A DNA stretch of 64,000 nucleotides from Siphonodentalium dalli (Eukaryota; Mollusca; Scaphopoda; Gadilida; Siphonodentaliidae), in contig CP136062.1 of NCBI GenBank assembly GCA_032622095.1, forward strand, positions 6,014,001 to 6,078,000, read 5' to 3'. Below the pieces are notes generated by a model. The model had not been told where the DNA came from. It saw only the letters and a list, made by a program, of their open reading frames with translations, and ran no database searches. The position numbers were made by a program, and so were the translations under genes. Numbering within the stretch: position 1 is the first letter of the stretch; the number at the start of each line of letters is the position of its first letter. Shown here piece by piece: positions 11,761-24,318 of the stretch.

Positions 11761-12681
11761 ATGAGTTCAACATCTAGTGCAGACGAGAGCATGTCTAACG
11801 AACAATCAAAAGGGGCAAAACCTAAAAAAGTGCCTATAGTTCCTCCTAAAAAACAGAAAACAGTGGCCAGTGGTCAACAATCGACCATAAATTTCGGTCT
11901 GGACAAAACCAAAACCCATGACAATCAGCTAGAGAGAATACTTACAGAAATTAATTCAATGAACACCAAATTAGAAGCTTTGGTCACTAAAGACCACCTA
12001 AATCAGCAGTTGAAACCCTTAGTGAAAACAGAAGATCTTGATAAGACTTTAGAAAAAATGAAAGATGACTATGTGAAAAAAGTTGAATGTGTAAAAGAGG
12101 AATTCACAGGAAAGATCTTTGAAGTAGAAAAGAGAATAGACTACATGGATAAGAAAATGGACAAATTACATGTTGACTCTATGGAAAAAGATGAAGCTAT
12201 AAACAAACTAACACAGGAAAATAAGCAACTAAATGAGAAATTGAACAGTCTAGAACAACAAAGCAGAAAGGACAGTATTAGAATTTATGGAATTGGGAAT
12301 GATAAAAGAGGAGAAACAGCAGATGAATGTGAAACTGAAGTAGTGAAAGTTATACAAAACAAACTTAATCTTAAATTAACTAAAGAGGATATTAGTATTG
12401 CTCACAGATTGGGGGTATATTCTGATAAACAGACCAGACCAAGGGGCATCATTTGCCAATTTACCACCAGAAGATCAAAGAATCTTGTAGTTCAGCAAAG
12501 AAGACTACTTAAAGGTCAAAGTATTGTCATCAAGGAAGATCTCACTGACATAAACAGTAAATTGATAAAAGTGGCCAAAGAAACAGATGGGATAGATGAC
12601 TCGTGGAGCCACAATGGCAAAATCTTTGTGAAGTACACAAACAACAGCAAGAAACTTATCAAAACAGCCTCAGACATTTAA
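11761..12681 (+). CDS. LINE ORF1 protein (coiled coil plus RRM-like RNA-binding domain)
   Basis: 306 residues from the ATG at 11761. The open frame continues upstream to 11632, but that part is copy-B flanking DNA, so it is not part of the protein. Residues 1-50 are low-complexity and basic. About 55-168 are heptad-like and rich in K, E and L, a coiled coil expected to trimerise. About 170-258 begin RKDSIRIYGI and include ISIAHRLG and IICQF, as in the RRM-type domain of L1-like ORF1 proteins. The C-terminal domain (about 259-306) includes KEDLT and GKIFVKY. ORF1 proteins of this type coat the element RNA and act as nucleic-acid chaperones in the RNP. The frame is open throughout, suggesting a fairly young copy. 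Confidence 0.85.
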   Translation: MSSTSSADESMSNEQSKGAKPKKVPIVPPKKQKTVASGQQSTINFGLDKTKTHDNQLERILTEINSMNTKLEALVTKDHLNQQLKPLVKTEDLDKTLEKMKDDYVKKVECVKEEFTGKIFEVEKRIDYMDKKMDKLHVDSMEKDEAINKLTQENKQLNEKLNSLEQQSRKDSIRIYGIGNDKRGETADECETEVVKVIQNKLNLKLTKEDISIAHRLGVYSDKQTRPRGIICQFTTRRSKNLVVQQRRLLKGQSIVIKEDLTDINSKLIKVAKETDGIDDSWSHNGKIFVKYTNNSKKLIKTASDI

Positions 12682-12837
12682 ATATTGAAATTTTGCCAAA
12701 CTAATAATAATGTACAGTCTAAACTCTTATTTATGGACACATGATATAAATATGTAGTCTCAATAACAGTCTAACCTAGTCACTTTACCTCACAAGGAAC
12801 ATTAAATTACCTCAAAATGTAAAAAGAAATTCAGATT

Positions 12838-14050
12838 TAGTGTTGTCACATACTTATATTGTTATAATTTGGTTTGTATACTAGCAAAGCAATAAGATGG
12901 GGCACCAGTATAAAAAACATAATATTTTCTCCATCACTTGTAACAAAACAAAATTTCGAATTCACTCCCATTGAACTTGTTTTCAAATTCAGATTTACTT
13001 ATATTGTCAACTTTTAATTCTTTTTGCCTCATCATGTCACTTTCTTGTTGATTGACAATAAGATTTCTTAATATCATGCACACATGAGAAACTGAATTGT
13101 GTCCATTGAACCCCATTAAGTCACCTAACTCTTGATCATGCTATGCAATAATGCATAAATAAAATCTGACTTAGTGTTGCCACATACATATACATATTTT
13201 CAATATTGTCTACTAGCAAGGCAATAAGATGGCATCATTACATCACCAAAGATTTGCTCTGTCATTTGAAACATAACTAAATTCTGAATTTACCTTTATT
13301 GAACTTTCTCTCAAATGCAGATTCTCTTGTTATGTCAACTTTGAAATATTTAGCATTAATAAGTCAGTTATTAATTGTTTGACAATCCTATTACTAATAG
13401 GTTTGTTTCATCACTAAACCCCTACATACTGAATATTACTTAAAACAATGTTTATTACTACTTGAATGTTGCATGTATAACTTGCATAAGTCATGGTAGA
13501 AACAAACTGAATTTTTGATGAAGTATGATAGCAATAGGTGGTCCTATTGCAAAATGCCCACACTTTTGTCTATATTTCTGTATAGATTTAATGAGTTCTT
13601 AAGTTAAGTGTCAATTTTAATAATTATGTCAGCAGCAAGTAATTATTCACTTATATTAGCACCAAATGACTGTTTTTATGTCACACACTCATAATAAACT
13701 GAATTGTGACCAATGATTTTCATTAATTTAATTATTTGTTTAATATGAATCATGGTAACAATATTGTATAACTAATTCTGATTTAGTATTGCCACATACA
13801 TATACTTATTGTCTGAATTGTCTACTAGAAAAGCAATAAGATGACATCATTATAAAAATACCCACAAAATATGCTCTGTCACTTGTAACTTAACTGAAAT
13901 ATGAATTGACTTTCATTGAACTTTCTCTTTCAATTCAGAATTGTTGACTGAATTGTGATAATAATAGGTGGTCCTATTACACATTGCCCCACATATTATT
14001 GTCTATAATTCTGTATATTTTAAGTTAAGCACCAATTTGACAATCATGGC
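12838..14050 (+). repeat. Degenerate tandem repeats, about 310-330 bp, between the LINE ORFs
   Basis: Three clear units share a TTAGTGTTGYCACATAC word, then CTACTAG..AAGCAATAAGATG, then TCATTGAACTT..TTTCAA; markers fall at about 12893, 13224 and 13840. The double spacing of the last suggests a fourth, more decayed unit. AATAGGTGGTCCTATT occurs at about 13534 and 13964. It could be an unusual inter-ORF region or a separate insertion; I cannot decide. Confidence 0.65.
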
Positions 14051-14055
14051 TGTTA

Positions 14056-14072
14056 CCCCCCCCCCCCCCCCC
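14056..14072. repeat. Poly(C) tract
   Basis: A run of 17 C. Similar runs occur at 30.6, 30.66, 31.29 and 39.08 kb. Confidence 0.95.
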
Positions 14073-14639
14073 ACCTCTGCAATCGGTGCCCTCAGTCACC
14101 TAATGTCCCTAAACAAAATGCACAACACAAGTGCTCGTTATGTTAAGACCCGACCAAGACAGTGGATAAATCTGAGACTATCAAGACAAAACCAGGAAAA
14201 GTTTTTTCGTATACCAGTATATATACGGCTCTGTCAGCCAAACACATTCAAAATATATTGACATGTTGCATTTTCAGTTCAATCGGCATCTCTAAAATGT
14301 TCAATAAACGCAAGAAAATTAACTTTTTACCTCTGTTGCAGACAACTCGAAAAACAATCGTTAAAACATTTACTAACGTTGTTTTCCCTGAAAGTTCCCA
14401 TTGACACTGGCAAAAACCAGCTATTCCACTTCACCGCACTGCACGAAATTCTCGATATCCTCACAAGCAAGTCAAAATTAAGGCCATTGCCTTTTCGGAC
14501 AAACACATCTAATTGTCACCATATTTGACCCAGTACACCGCATGGTCGAGTACGGACCAGAAACACAAAGATTGGTGACCCATTTTAACTGCCACCGACG
14601 AGTTATAAAAGACCATGATTGCGCACGTATGTCACATCG

Positions 14640-16300
14640 TGACACATTTTTGTCCCCCGTAAAATAGCCAGTGTCCGTCCGTCCGTGCGTGTGCATGCGT
14701 CCAGAAATGGTTTCCGGATGATAACTTTAGTTTCGGTAATTAAATCAAAAGCAAATTTCATAGATGAATTTATCAGACAAAAATACAGGTCAAGTTCGAA
14801 TATGAGTTTGCTCCGCACATTTTTGCGAGAGTTATGGCCCTTTTTCGACTTAGAATCTAGTAATTTTCTGGTTTCCGGATGATATATTCAGTTTGTGTGA
14901 TCATATCTGAACCAAATTTGGTATGTGCGTTTATCAGTCCTATATACAGGTCAAGTTCGCATAGGGGTTTGCTCCGCCCATTTTTGCGAGAGTTGTTGCC
15001 CTTTTTCGATTTGAAATCCTGTCAATTTCTGGTTTCCGGATGATAATTTTCAGTTTTGTGATCATATCTTGAATAAGATTTGGAATGTGCAGTTATTAGC
15101 TCGAAATACAGGTCAAATTAGAATATGGTACAATCTGCCTGTTTTTTGCTAGAGCTATGGCCATTTTTTGTCCGCCGACCCAACGGGTTCGGAGGACTAT
15201 TATAATCAGCACGTCCGTGCGTGCGTCCGTACGTGCGTCCGTGCGAGGTTTCCGGATGATAACTCTAATTAGAGTGAACCAATTTAAATTAAATTTGGTA
15301 TGTGGGTTTACTAGCAGAAAAGACAGGTCAAGTTCGAATTCTGGTTCCGTCCGCCAATTTTCACCAGAGTTATGCCACTTTTTTTACTTAGAAAATTCTG
15401 TTTTTCTTCTGTTTTTTGGTTTCCGGATGATAACTTGATTTTGGATTGTTTATATGCAAAACCCGTTTTTGTGTGGATTACTTATATCAAAATACAGCTC
15501 AAGATCGAATGTCGGTTTAATCCGATAATTTTTGCGAGAGTTATGGCCCTTTTTTGTCCGCCGACCCGACATATAAAACCCCAAAAGTTGGTGTCCGGAT
15601 GATAACTTTAGTAGAGTTAATCAGATTTAAACCAAATTTGGTATGTGTCTTTCTCCCAGCAAAACACAGGTAAAATTCGAATTCGGTTTCCGCCCGCCAA
15701 TTTTCACCAGAGTTATGTCCCTTTTTGACTTTTGGGGTCTCCGGATGATAACTTTAGTAAATGTTTACTGAATGAAATTAAATTTGGTATGTATGTTTAC
15801 TAGCACTAAAGACGGGTTTTTATGCGCAAACAACGGTCATATCAAGCGGACGCTTAGAGGCGGACATGACGTCTACCGACCTTTTATTCGAATTAGCATT
15901 TTGTCAATTTCTGGTTTCCGGATGATAACATTAGTTTGTTGTGATCATATCTGAATCAAATTTAGTATGATAGTTTATTAGCCCAATCTGCAGGTCAGGG
16001 TCGAATATGGGTTTGCTCTGCCCAGTTTTCTTTAAGAGTTATGGCCTTTTTAGGATTTAGAATCCTGTTAATTTCTGTTTACGAATGATAACTTTATCTG
16101 AATCAAATTTGGCATATGATTTCATCAGCTCTATATACACATAAAGTTCGAATATGGGTAAGATCCACCCATTTTATTCTGAAATTTAGTGTCGGATTTA
16201 GGGTCTTTGTTATTTTTTTTCTCAGAAAAGATGATGCCCCAAATGAAGCCACTTTTTCGGGGACACTGTGTCAGGACGGCCTTTTATCTAGTCATATGTA
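14640..16300 (+). mobile_element. Minisatellite-cored element nested in the LINE
   Basis: Starts near TTTTGTCCCCCGTAAAATAG with a CCGTCCGTCCG run, then repeats units of about 150-190 bp: GGTTTCCGGATGATAACTTT, AAATTTGGTATGTG, CAGGTCAAGTTCGAAT and GAGTTATGGCCCTTTTT. Two internal hairpin-like junctions, GTCCGCCGACCC..GGGTTCGGAGGAC near 15169 and a similar one near 15555, suggest that two or three elements joined head to tail. Minus-strand relatives are at 1-225 and 25.7-26.1 kb. Short open frames follow the repeat period and are not genes. Confidence 0.65.
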
Positions 16301-17137
16301 CACTTGTATCTAGTAAGGATGTTTTCAGAACAACAATTTACATAATTACTCATGTAGTGATAAGATGCATGTACGTCCATCACTAACATTTTTCTAATCT
16401 AAAAATTAATGGTCTTTATTCGTCCGACCTTCCGTCCTTCCGTTAAATGGAATTGAGGTGCATTTCTTCTGGCGTCGCGGTGCTTCTGACGTACAGCTTG
16501 ACCGGGGGTGGCTTATATGCCGTGAACAATGTATGTGCCTTGTTGTTATTATAATACAATAATTCTTCTCTTTGTTACATAATATTGTATTGTATTGCTT
16601 TTGTATTGTATATTTAATGTTACATTGTATTCTGGGAAGAATTAGCCATTTGTATGACCATTTACTGAACTCCTTTTAGTTTCGAATTGCATATTCCTTA
16701 TAGTTTCGTAATGAATAGAAAAATAGATATATATATATATATTTCCACACATGTATATAAGTATACACAAAGACCAGTAACAAGAACGCATGTTTTCAAA
16801 TGACCTGCTTCTAATCTCAACCACAGTGTAGTCCTCAGTCAATCAAAATTCGTACATACTATACTTAGTATAAAATCACTTGCAGATTTGATATGGAATT
16901 TTGTTTGAATACAATGGACCAAATGAATGGAATGCTTCCCACCAGCAAATACTCACATTTATGCTATTTATTTTTGTGTTATGTATATATTAGAAATATT
17001 AGAAAGAGGCGTGAATGGGTATCCAAACTATCAATATTATATTTTGTTCAAATCAATTAACTGGCATGCACAAAAAGGGCATCGTTTTATACCTTTGGGC
17101 TATAGATGTGACACAAAAAAACTAAATAGTGAATACT
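16301..17137. other. LINE inter-ORF sequence upstream of ORF2
   Basis: Contains a TATATATATATAT run near 16727 and TGTATTGTATTG-type sequence near 16585-16630. I see no ORF of known type. It may include the original leader of ORF2. Confidence 0.4.
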
Positions 17138-20100
17138 ATGACAGGTGAAATAAACCTCGGTGAACTCCAGGCAAATAAAAAATATGACTTTACAAACATT
17201 AATGATAGAGATGACTGTGAATCGGACATCAACCCATACGAGCTTATTGATTATTCATGTAACTATTACGCACCCTCAGAATATCGGAATAAATTAACAA
17301 AATCTCATAAAAGCACCTCATTGATGGGCCTTAATTGTAGAAGCATGAACGCTAATTGGGATAACTTAAGAAATTTGTTATGTGATATGCAAAATGAAAA
17401 TAATTCTTTCGACGTAATCGCACTATCCGAGATTTTCAGGATAAAAGAAACCTATTCATTACCCGGTTATCAGCCGTTTGAATATTCAACGCGCCCAGAT
17501 CAAGACGATGGAAGGGGAGGGGTTGGGCTATTCATAAAAAATGACCTAACATTCCAACACAGACCTGACTTATCGGTATTTATTCCTCACGTAATTGAAA
17601 CGTTGTTTGTTGAAATAAACCCAAATCAAAGAAATGCATATGTTATAGGATCAATATACCGACCCAACACAGCTCCTATGGCAAATATCGATGAATTCAT
17701 ATCTCAAATAGATGGCATAATGGAAAAACTCAATAAATCTCACACGAAATCTTACTTAATTGGAGATTTTAATATAGATCTACTGAACTCCAACAATCAT
17801 TCAAAAACCAACGAATGTGTAGACAACGTATTTGAACGCGGTTATCTTCCTGTGATTACAAAGCCAACCCGAGTAACAGATTTCTCAGCTACCATAATAG
17901 ACCACATTCATCAAACTCAAAACGGAAATATGACTGTGGAATCATATTATCAGATGTTTCTGACCATTTTGCAACATTTTATATTGAACATGAACTTACT
18001 CAAAATAATATTAAAAGTGAGCCACAAACACCAATTCGGGTCATTAATGAGAAAAACATGTCAAAATTCAGATATATTTTGAGCCACCTATCATTTGACT
18101 CTGTTTTTAGTTGCTCGACTGCAGAACAAGCCTACAATAACTTTATTGATCAATATATTGCAGCATATGAACAAGCATTCCCAATTAAATACCCCGACCA
18201 AAGGGGAAAATATATCAAAAGAGAATCATGGATGACAAACGGCTTATTGCAATCTTCTCTAAATAAAAATAAACTATTCACAAAAAAACTTTCTTATCCA
18301 ACAAAAGAAAATATAGACAAATACAAAGCCTTTTGCAAAATATTCAATCAAGTGAAAAGAAAGTGCAAACATGATTACTACAAATCAAGACTTAACGAAA
18401 GCAAAAACAACATGAAGCGAACATGGACCATTTTAAAAGACGCACTTAAAATGTCATCTTCTCCACACAAACTTCCAAAAAATGTAAATTATCAAAATAA
18501 AACATATTCAGATCCGGCTGCAATTGCACAATCATTCAACGAATACTTCGCCACAATAGGTCAGAATACTGCTGCCAAAGTTGAACAAATTCAGAACATA
18601 CATCCCCTTAATTATATGAAAGAAAAAAATCAAAAAAACTTCTTTCTCTCCGAAACATCAACGGCTGAAATTGTATCAACATGTTCTAAGTTCTCCAATA
18701 AACAATGCGTCGATTTTTCAAACATATCTATGAAGCTGATGAAACTTACTATAAACGAAACGGCCTACGCACTTACACACATCATAAACTTATCATTCAA
18801 AGAAGGAACAGTGCCGACGAAAATGAAAATTTCTAGAGTTGTTCCAATATATAAAAATAATATGCGCGATAATATCGAAAACTATAGACCAATCAGCATT
18901 TTGCCAGTTTTCTCGAAAATAATTGAAAAACTTATGCATAAACGTCTAAATTCTTTCTTAAAAAAATTTGATATACTACATAACAAACAATTTGGCTTCA
19001 GAGAAAATCACTCGACAACACACCCCTTAATTCATCTGTTAAATCATGTTGCTGAAAACAACAACAAAAAGACAAGAGATTCGACTTTAGCAATTTTTAT
19101 CGACTTATCCAAAGCATTTGACACGATTAGCCATGAGATACTTCTCCAAAAACTTGACCACTATGGCATTAGAGGAATTACAAAAACTTGGTTCAAAAGC
19201 TATTTAATGGGGAGGCAACAATATGTTGAAATCGAAATTAAAAAATCAAACTTACTCAATATCACCTGTGGTGTGCCTCAAGGACCAATACTAGGACCCA
19301 TTCTATTTCTTATATATGTCAATGATATGCCCAATAGCACAAGCTTAAATCTCCTCTCTTTTGCAGATGACACGACTCTTCATATATCCGGCCACAACTA
19401 TCGGAAAATTGAAAAGCAAGTTAATTCGGAATTGATCAAAATCCATCGTTGGTGTTGTAGCAACAAATTAGCAATTAATGCATCAAAAAGTAAATACATG
19501 TTATTACATCCCACTAGTAATGATTTCAAATGGAATAATCTTAAAATAAAATTGAACGACAAGCCCTTAACGCGAGTAGGCAATGTAAGATCTGAACAAT
19601 CTCTAAAATTCCTTGGTATTATAATTGATGAGAATCTCACCTTTAAACATCACATATCTATGCTAAGTAAAAAAATATCCAATGCATTATATTCCATAAA
19701 TAAGGTAAAGCGAATGCTACCCAAGAACTGCCTGAAAACACTATACTTCTCTTTGATCCACAGTCATCTCATCTATGGTTTGTCAATTTGGGGTCATGCC
19801 GATACAGGAGGCACTATCTTTAAACAACAGAAAAGGGCAATCAGAATAATATCCAATAAATCATATAGAAGTCACACAGAACCCATTTTTCTGCATGAAC
19901 ATATTTTGAAATTCCACGACTTATATCAACTACAAGCTGCGACATTTATTTTTGACTTGAAAAGAGGAAATCTTCCCAAATCTTTCAATGAATCATTTGA
20001 TTATACAACTGCTAATACCCGACAAGCAGGCAGTCTAAAAGCATCGACTCCTAGAACTGCTTTTAGTTCTGTGTTACCAAAGCACACATTCCCTAACATA

Positions 20101-20241
20101 TGGAACTCATTGGATAAAAATAACAAGAACATAATCTTTCGAAATAGATTTAAAAATGTACTGACAAAAAGTTACATATCGCGATACTCGTCACAAATTA
20201 AATGTAAGAATTCCTTTTGTCGAGATTGCACAGATACATAA
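17138..20241 (+). CDS. LINE ORF2: APE endonuclease and reverse transcriptase (one frameshift)
   Basis: The endonuclease frame opens at the ATG at 17138; an in-frame GTG at 17129 is unlikely to be used. Motifs in order: GLNCRSMN (active-site Asn), ALSEIF (catalytic Glu), GGVGLFIK, GSIYRPN, IGDFNIDLL, and TIIDHI near 17900. The closing SDVSDHF motif with the catalytic Asp-His is in the other frame, so one frame change falls between TIIDHI and it (about 17.90-17.96 kb). The RT then runs open to 20241: YRPISILP, QFGFRENHST, IDLSKAFD (catalytic Asp), VPQGP (the family usually has VPQGS), LSFADD (catalytic Asp pair), then KFLGIIID and a long thumb and C-terminal region. No RNase H or clear zinc knuckle is seen. 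Combined length is about 1035 codons, normal for CR1/Jockey-type ORF2. The protein nicks target DNA and reverse-transcribes the element RNA there. Confidence 0.92.
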
Positions 20242-20693
20242 ACTGCACGACATGAGCCCCACCATTAAACTTGCTATTGAAAAGGCCAGGTATGTTCACC
20301 TTACATTTTGGCTGGAAGAACGCAAAATTAGTCTTTACAACTAGATGAGTACGATCAAAATGAAAAGAAACATTGAAAGACACTTGCTCTGTTCCATTCC
20401 AAAGGAATAATACTTCAGCCAGACTCTGTACCTATGATAAAGTAATACTAAGCCCAGTCCATGGTAAACCGTCATGTGTGCAATAAGTTTGGATACACCA
20501 TTCCGTTATTTCAAAATACCATTCCATTTCTCGTTGTCGTTTTATGACTTAAATTACAGCTATATATAGGGGCGGCAGGAAGACGGCCCATTTTGGCCAT
20601 GCCGCTCCTGTACAATATACCTATGTTCACTTTTGTATATTGTATTGTTACAAATATCTATATATTGAACAAATAAATACTACTACTACTACT
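20242..20693 (+). other. LINE 3' UTR with stem-loop and (TAC)n tail
   Basis: Residual 3' UTR. At 20568-20609 AGGGGCGGCA pairs with TGCCGCTCCT, enclosing a second stem ACGGCC..GGCCAT. The tail is AATAAA followed by about six TAC units. LINE reverse transcriptases of this type commonly recognise a 3' hairpin and a short repeat, which makes this the likely priming signal. Confidence 0.7.
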
Positions 20694-21068
20694 ACCGTTC
20701 AGCATATTTTCAAACTTTTTTCTCGGGTGTATGCACACACGAGCACAGCAAGCGTTGAGTAAATCCACCAGCTATCTAATGGTAGATGTAGATAATAAAT
20801 CCCCCATGTGCATCACATATATACACGCTATATATATACCCGATGCATCATTACTCATCACCTTGTTGGGGGTGTATATATTCCCCGATACATCTGTACT
20901 CATCACTATATAAATAAAACATTTTGAGAGTGACCCTTTAACTCTTCAGCCAATATAGAATTTCCTGCAATTTTAAAGTAATGCCATAGAAGAGAAACAT
21001 CAATTTTGAACAGGAAACTTTTTTGGCTGTGCATTGGATTGCTTAATCCCAAAGTTTCCACAATGACC
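20694..21068 (+). repeat. Low-copy repeat, copy B, right part
   Basis: Continues the match to copy A (5230-5607) from CGTTCAGCATATTTTCAAAC to CCCAAAGTTTCCACAATGAC, where homology ends. Confidence 0.88.
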
Positions 21069-23499
21069 AGGGGTGGGGGTCTGAACACAAAAATTGCACA
21101 TACATGTATAGGGCCCAAAAAGTGTTTGTCCGACCCCGATGGACCCACCACCCCATTTGTGCATAAAACATTTTGTGTGCATGATCATATATCTCTTTAG
21201 TCTTATCCACTGCGGTGGGTTGGGGGAGGGGAATTGTTTTGCTAGGTATACACATACATGTAGATACGGTACATGGTTATTATACCCCCTCCCCCGATAT
21301 TAGTAGGTGGGTATATAGTTGACGTATCTAGCCATCCTTCCGTCTGTACAAACTTTTCCATTATAACTCAAGATTCGATTTCATATTTTGATTCCCTATG
21401 GCATGGTAATGGACCAGAAATGGGGAACGAATATGCATAATATCACGGGTTGTGAACATCAATGCCTACCAGAGTTATGGGCCCTGTTCGACTTTAATGA
21501 AATTCAGTCCGTACAACGTTTTTTGCAATAATATGAACATAAGCTAGCTTAATTAACGAACCAAAGCTGAACAACATGGGTGCCCGTTTGGTGGGGTGGG
21601 GCAATTAACTATTTATGTGGTCATTCAACCGGTAAAACTGATGTTGTGACATGGCACGGCAGCTGAAATAACGATAAACCTTTATCGACCGACCAACATG
21701 GATGTTCCTGTGGCTTCAATCTCACATGGTTGAATCATTTTACAACTGGTACTTCAAGTTCATAAAGTTAGAAATATTATAAATGTGGCCATTTGTTGGT
21801 CTAGTTACAACAAATTTTCCACTGAATACCAAAGTTAGGGGGGGTCAAAACCAGAACCCCTCCCACCAATTATGTGGTTCTAAACTCAGGTCATAAATCA
21901 CCATCTACATGTACATCTATCAGGACTATGAATTCGAACTCCGTAAAATAACAGAACCTGAGAAACTGGTGTGAAATAAACTGTGACGGGGTCTCAAGCA
22001 TGTCTACCCCTGCACATCAGAAAAATGCCATTAACCTTATCATGACTAGAGCTCAATGAAATTTTGCGAAAAACTTGGTCCAATGCACACTTATATATGG
22101 GAGTCTCCCATTGGGAGCCTCGTGTATATAAGAAAAGACATTGGCCTAACAACATTTGCCTTAACATTGTAAACCAGTGCACTTTTATATGCGAGGCTCA
22201 CCATGAGAGACATGCATATATTTGTACATGTATAAGAGTGTGCACAGGCACATTATCTTTAATGCTGCACCAGTATGAAAGGGTTAAATGGCAAAAGTAG
22301 CTTGAGGATGGATGTGATCCATCATATCGCAGGTCAATTCAACCAGTCCCACACGATTTCGTGTTCAAGTGCTTGTGTACTAATTTATAGCACAAACTCA
22401 TACCGGTATTTCCTTCGCCAGTTGATAGAAATACATGATTTTCAATTTTGTCAATAATTCATAATTTCACTCACACTGCAGTGTGTAGACTATAGTGACA
22501 AGTGTTGTTATATATTGTCATATTTTCACAATAAAAGGTAAACTACCGCCAGGAATGAAATGAAATTGCAATTCTATATTCATAATTCTCATTTGCAGTA
22601 GCAGTAATTGAAATACATACAACTGATAACTTTAGGCAAATGCTTTAGAATTTCTACAGCAAGTCAGGAGCTTTTACAAGAATCAAAATGTCGAAAATGA
22701 GTTAATGAAAATCATGAATAATGATTTACATGTACTCTTGTCGGATTTAAAGGCATGCTACACATGTATCAAAAATAATTCTGTCATTTGTTCAGTATAA
22801 TGGCGGCATGATTGAGATTTCTTGTACTATAGTGGAATATACTAGTAAGACAGGGAACGCTCAATGTTTGGCTATATTTAGAGTGAAAATAAAGTAATAA
22901 TGGGGCACTTCTCTCAGTCTAACACAAGGTCATAACTGGCAAAGGGCTAAAACTCTGAAAAGAGTGCAGACAAAACTTGCACTGTGAAGGACGGGGTCAA
23001 ACGAAGGTCTCCACAATATACATCCGAACCCTCCAAATTCTCAATCACAAATTTCCAAGTCAAAGACGGGTTGTAACTGGCAAATATGAAACCTACCTGT
23101 ATGCTCAACGTACAAGAACAACCTATAATTAACACCCCGAGTTACAAGCTAAAATATTCTTTCGGAAACAAAATTCACAAATTTCTAACTCAAACAAGGG
23201 CCGTAAATCTGGTAAACATTAGAGGTGTGACTGTCCCAATGGGACTAAGGATACCCCCCTTTTTAAAACACTAAGATGGTTCACATGTCAGTAAACATTT
23301 AGTTAAAATAATAAAATAACAGATTCTCATTGCAGGTACAAAACCCTAACAGGGCGACCTCTGCTTCCTTACTATGATCGGAAACATAAATGAGAGTTTT
23401 GATGTTGAATTATACATGTAGAGTATACTGTTATGTACTATTATAGACCATACATGTACATAATACCGCGTAAAAATGTTTGTTCCCAGGACTTTCCGT
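21069..23499. other. No gene; scattered repeat fragments
   Basis: CCCCGATATTAGTAGGTGGG at about 21292 followed by CATAACTC and GAGTTATGGGCCC words (21365-21485) looks like a fragment of a 'GAGTTATGGCC' repeat. GGGAGTCTCCCATTGGGAGC near 22100 is a small palindrome. The rest is unassigned. Confidence 0.45.
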
Positions 23500-24318
23500 G
23501 TTACGGGGTAAGGAAATATTGCACCTATTTTTCCCTCCAAATCCAAACCGGCTAATTAAAGAGCAAGATAATGTCGTAGCAGGTACATTGACATACTGTA
23601 TGTACCGTACGTCCCAAAAGTTTGACTGCTATACTTTAAAAGTAACTTGCCCAATGGAGAATGCGAGTCGGGGTGGGTTGAGACTTTAGGAAAATTCCAC
23701 GGAAATTGCAAGGGGGGGGGGGGATTCAAACATCGAGATAATTTTTTTATTCAGGCGCATCTATATCGCAATTTTCTAATTTTCAGATGCAACGGTTTAC
23801 TCGTGACAACGCTATAGAACATAAATATGTATACTTAAGTAGTCTATCACTAACCAATTTTTAGCCCCAAATCCAAACGGGCTAATGCAGGAGCGAGTTT
23901 AATGCAGGAGCATGTAAGCCGGTATACTGTAGGTACGCCTACAAAATTTGACCACTCTACTATAAAAGCAACCTGCTCAACGGGGAGTTTGTGTCGGGTG
24001 GGTTCAGATTTGGCAAATTCCACCGAAAATCAAATAGGGAAAATTACTCCGAAAATCAGATATTGAGATAACAACTTTTCGACGAGTGGATGTGATTAGT
24101 AGTATCTAAACGCAAGATTACTACATTTTTGAAAGATTTAGAGTGGACGGTTTAACACTGGTAGCGTGTAACGTTGTTAACGGGTGATATATATTACTCA
24201 AATTCAAACCCTCTGTTCATGACGCAAATTATAACGGACTTATCAAGCAGCAAGGCAAATGCGTGAATATGCTCACCGATATACTATATAGGTATGTCCG
24301 CTCTACTATAAAAGTAAC
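23500..24318 (+). repeat. Three-unit tandem low-copy repeat, about 340 bp per unit
   Basis: Units start near CCAAATCCAAACCGGCTAAT (about 23537), CCAAATCCAAACGGGCTAAT (about 23868) and a more diverged third near 24205. Each passes through a TATACT..GTA word, then TATAAAAGYAACYT and, in the first two, GGGTGGGTT. The block is matched by an inverted relative at 56317-57600. It has no coding potential. Confidence 0.75.

Larger units (their letters stand above)
11752..20693 (+). mobile_element. LINE retrotransposon with ORF1, ORF2 and (TAC)n tail
   Basis: The boundaries come from comparing copy A with copy B of the flanking repeat. Flanks rejoin around ACCGT (11747-11751 and 20694-20698), a likely 5-bp target duplication. 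The 3' end has a stem-loop and about six TAC units, and no poly(A) tail. APE endonuclease plus RT without RNase H, together with a microsatellite tail, suggests the CR1/Jockey-type part of the LINE tree; I do not name a family. Only about 9 bp precede the ORF1 ATG, so either the 5' UTR is truncated or it is very short. The 4.4 kb between the ORFs is far longer than usual and contains foreign repeats, so nested insertion is likely. Confidence 0.9.
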
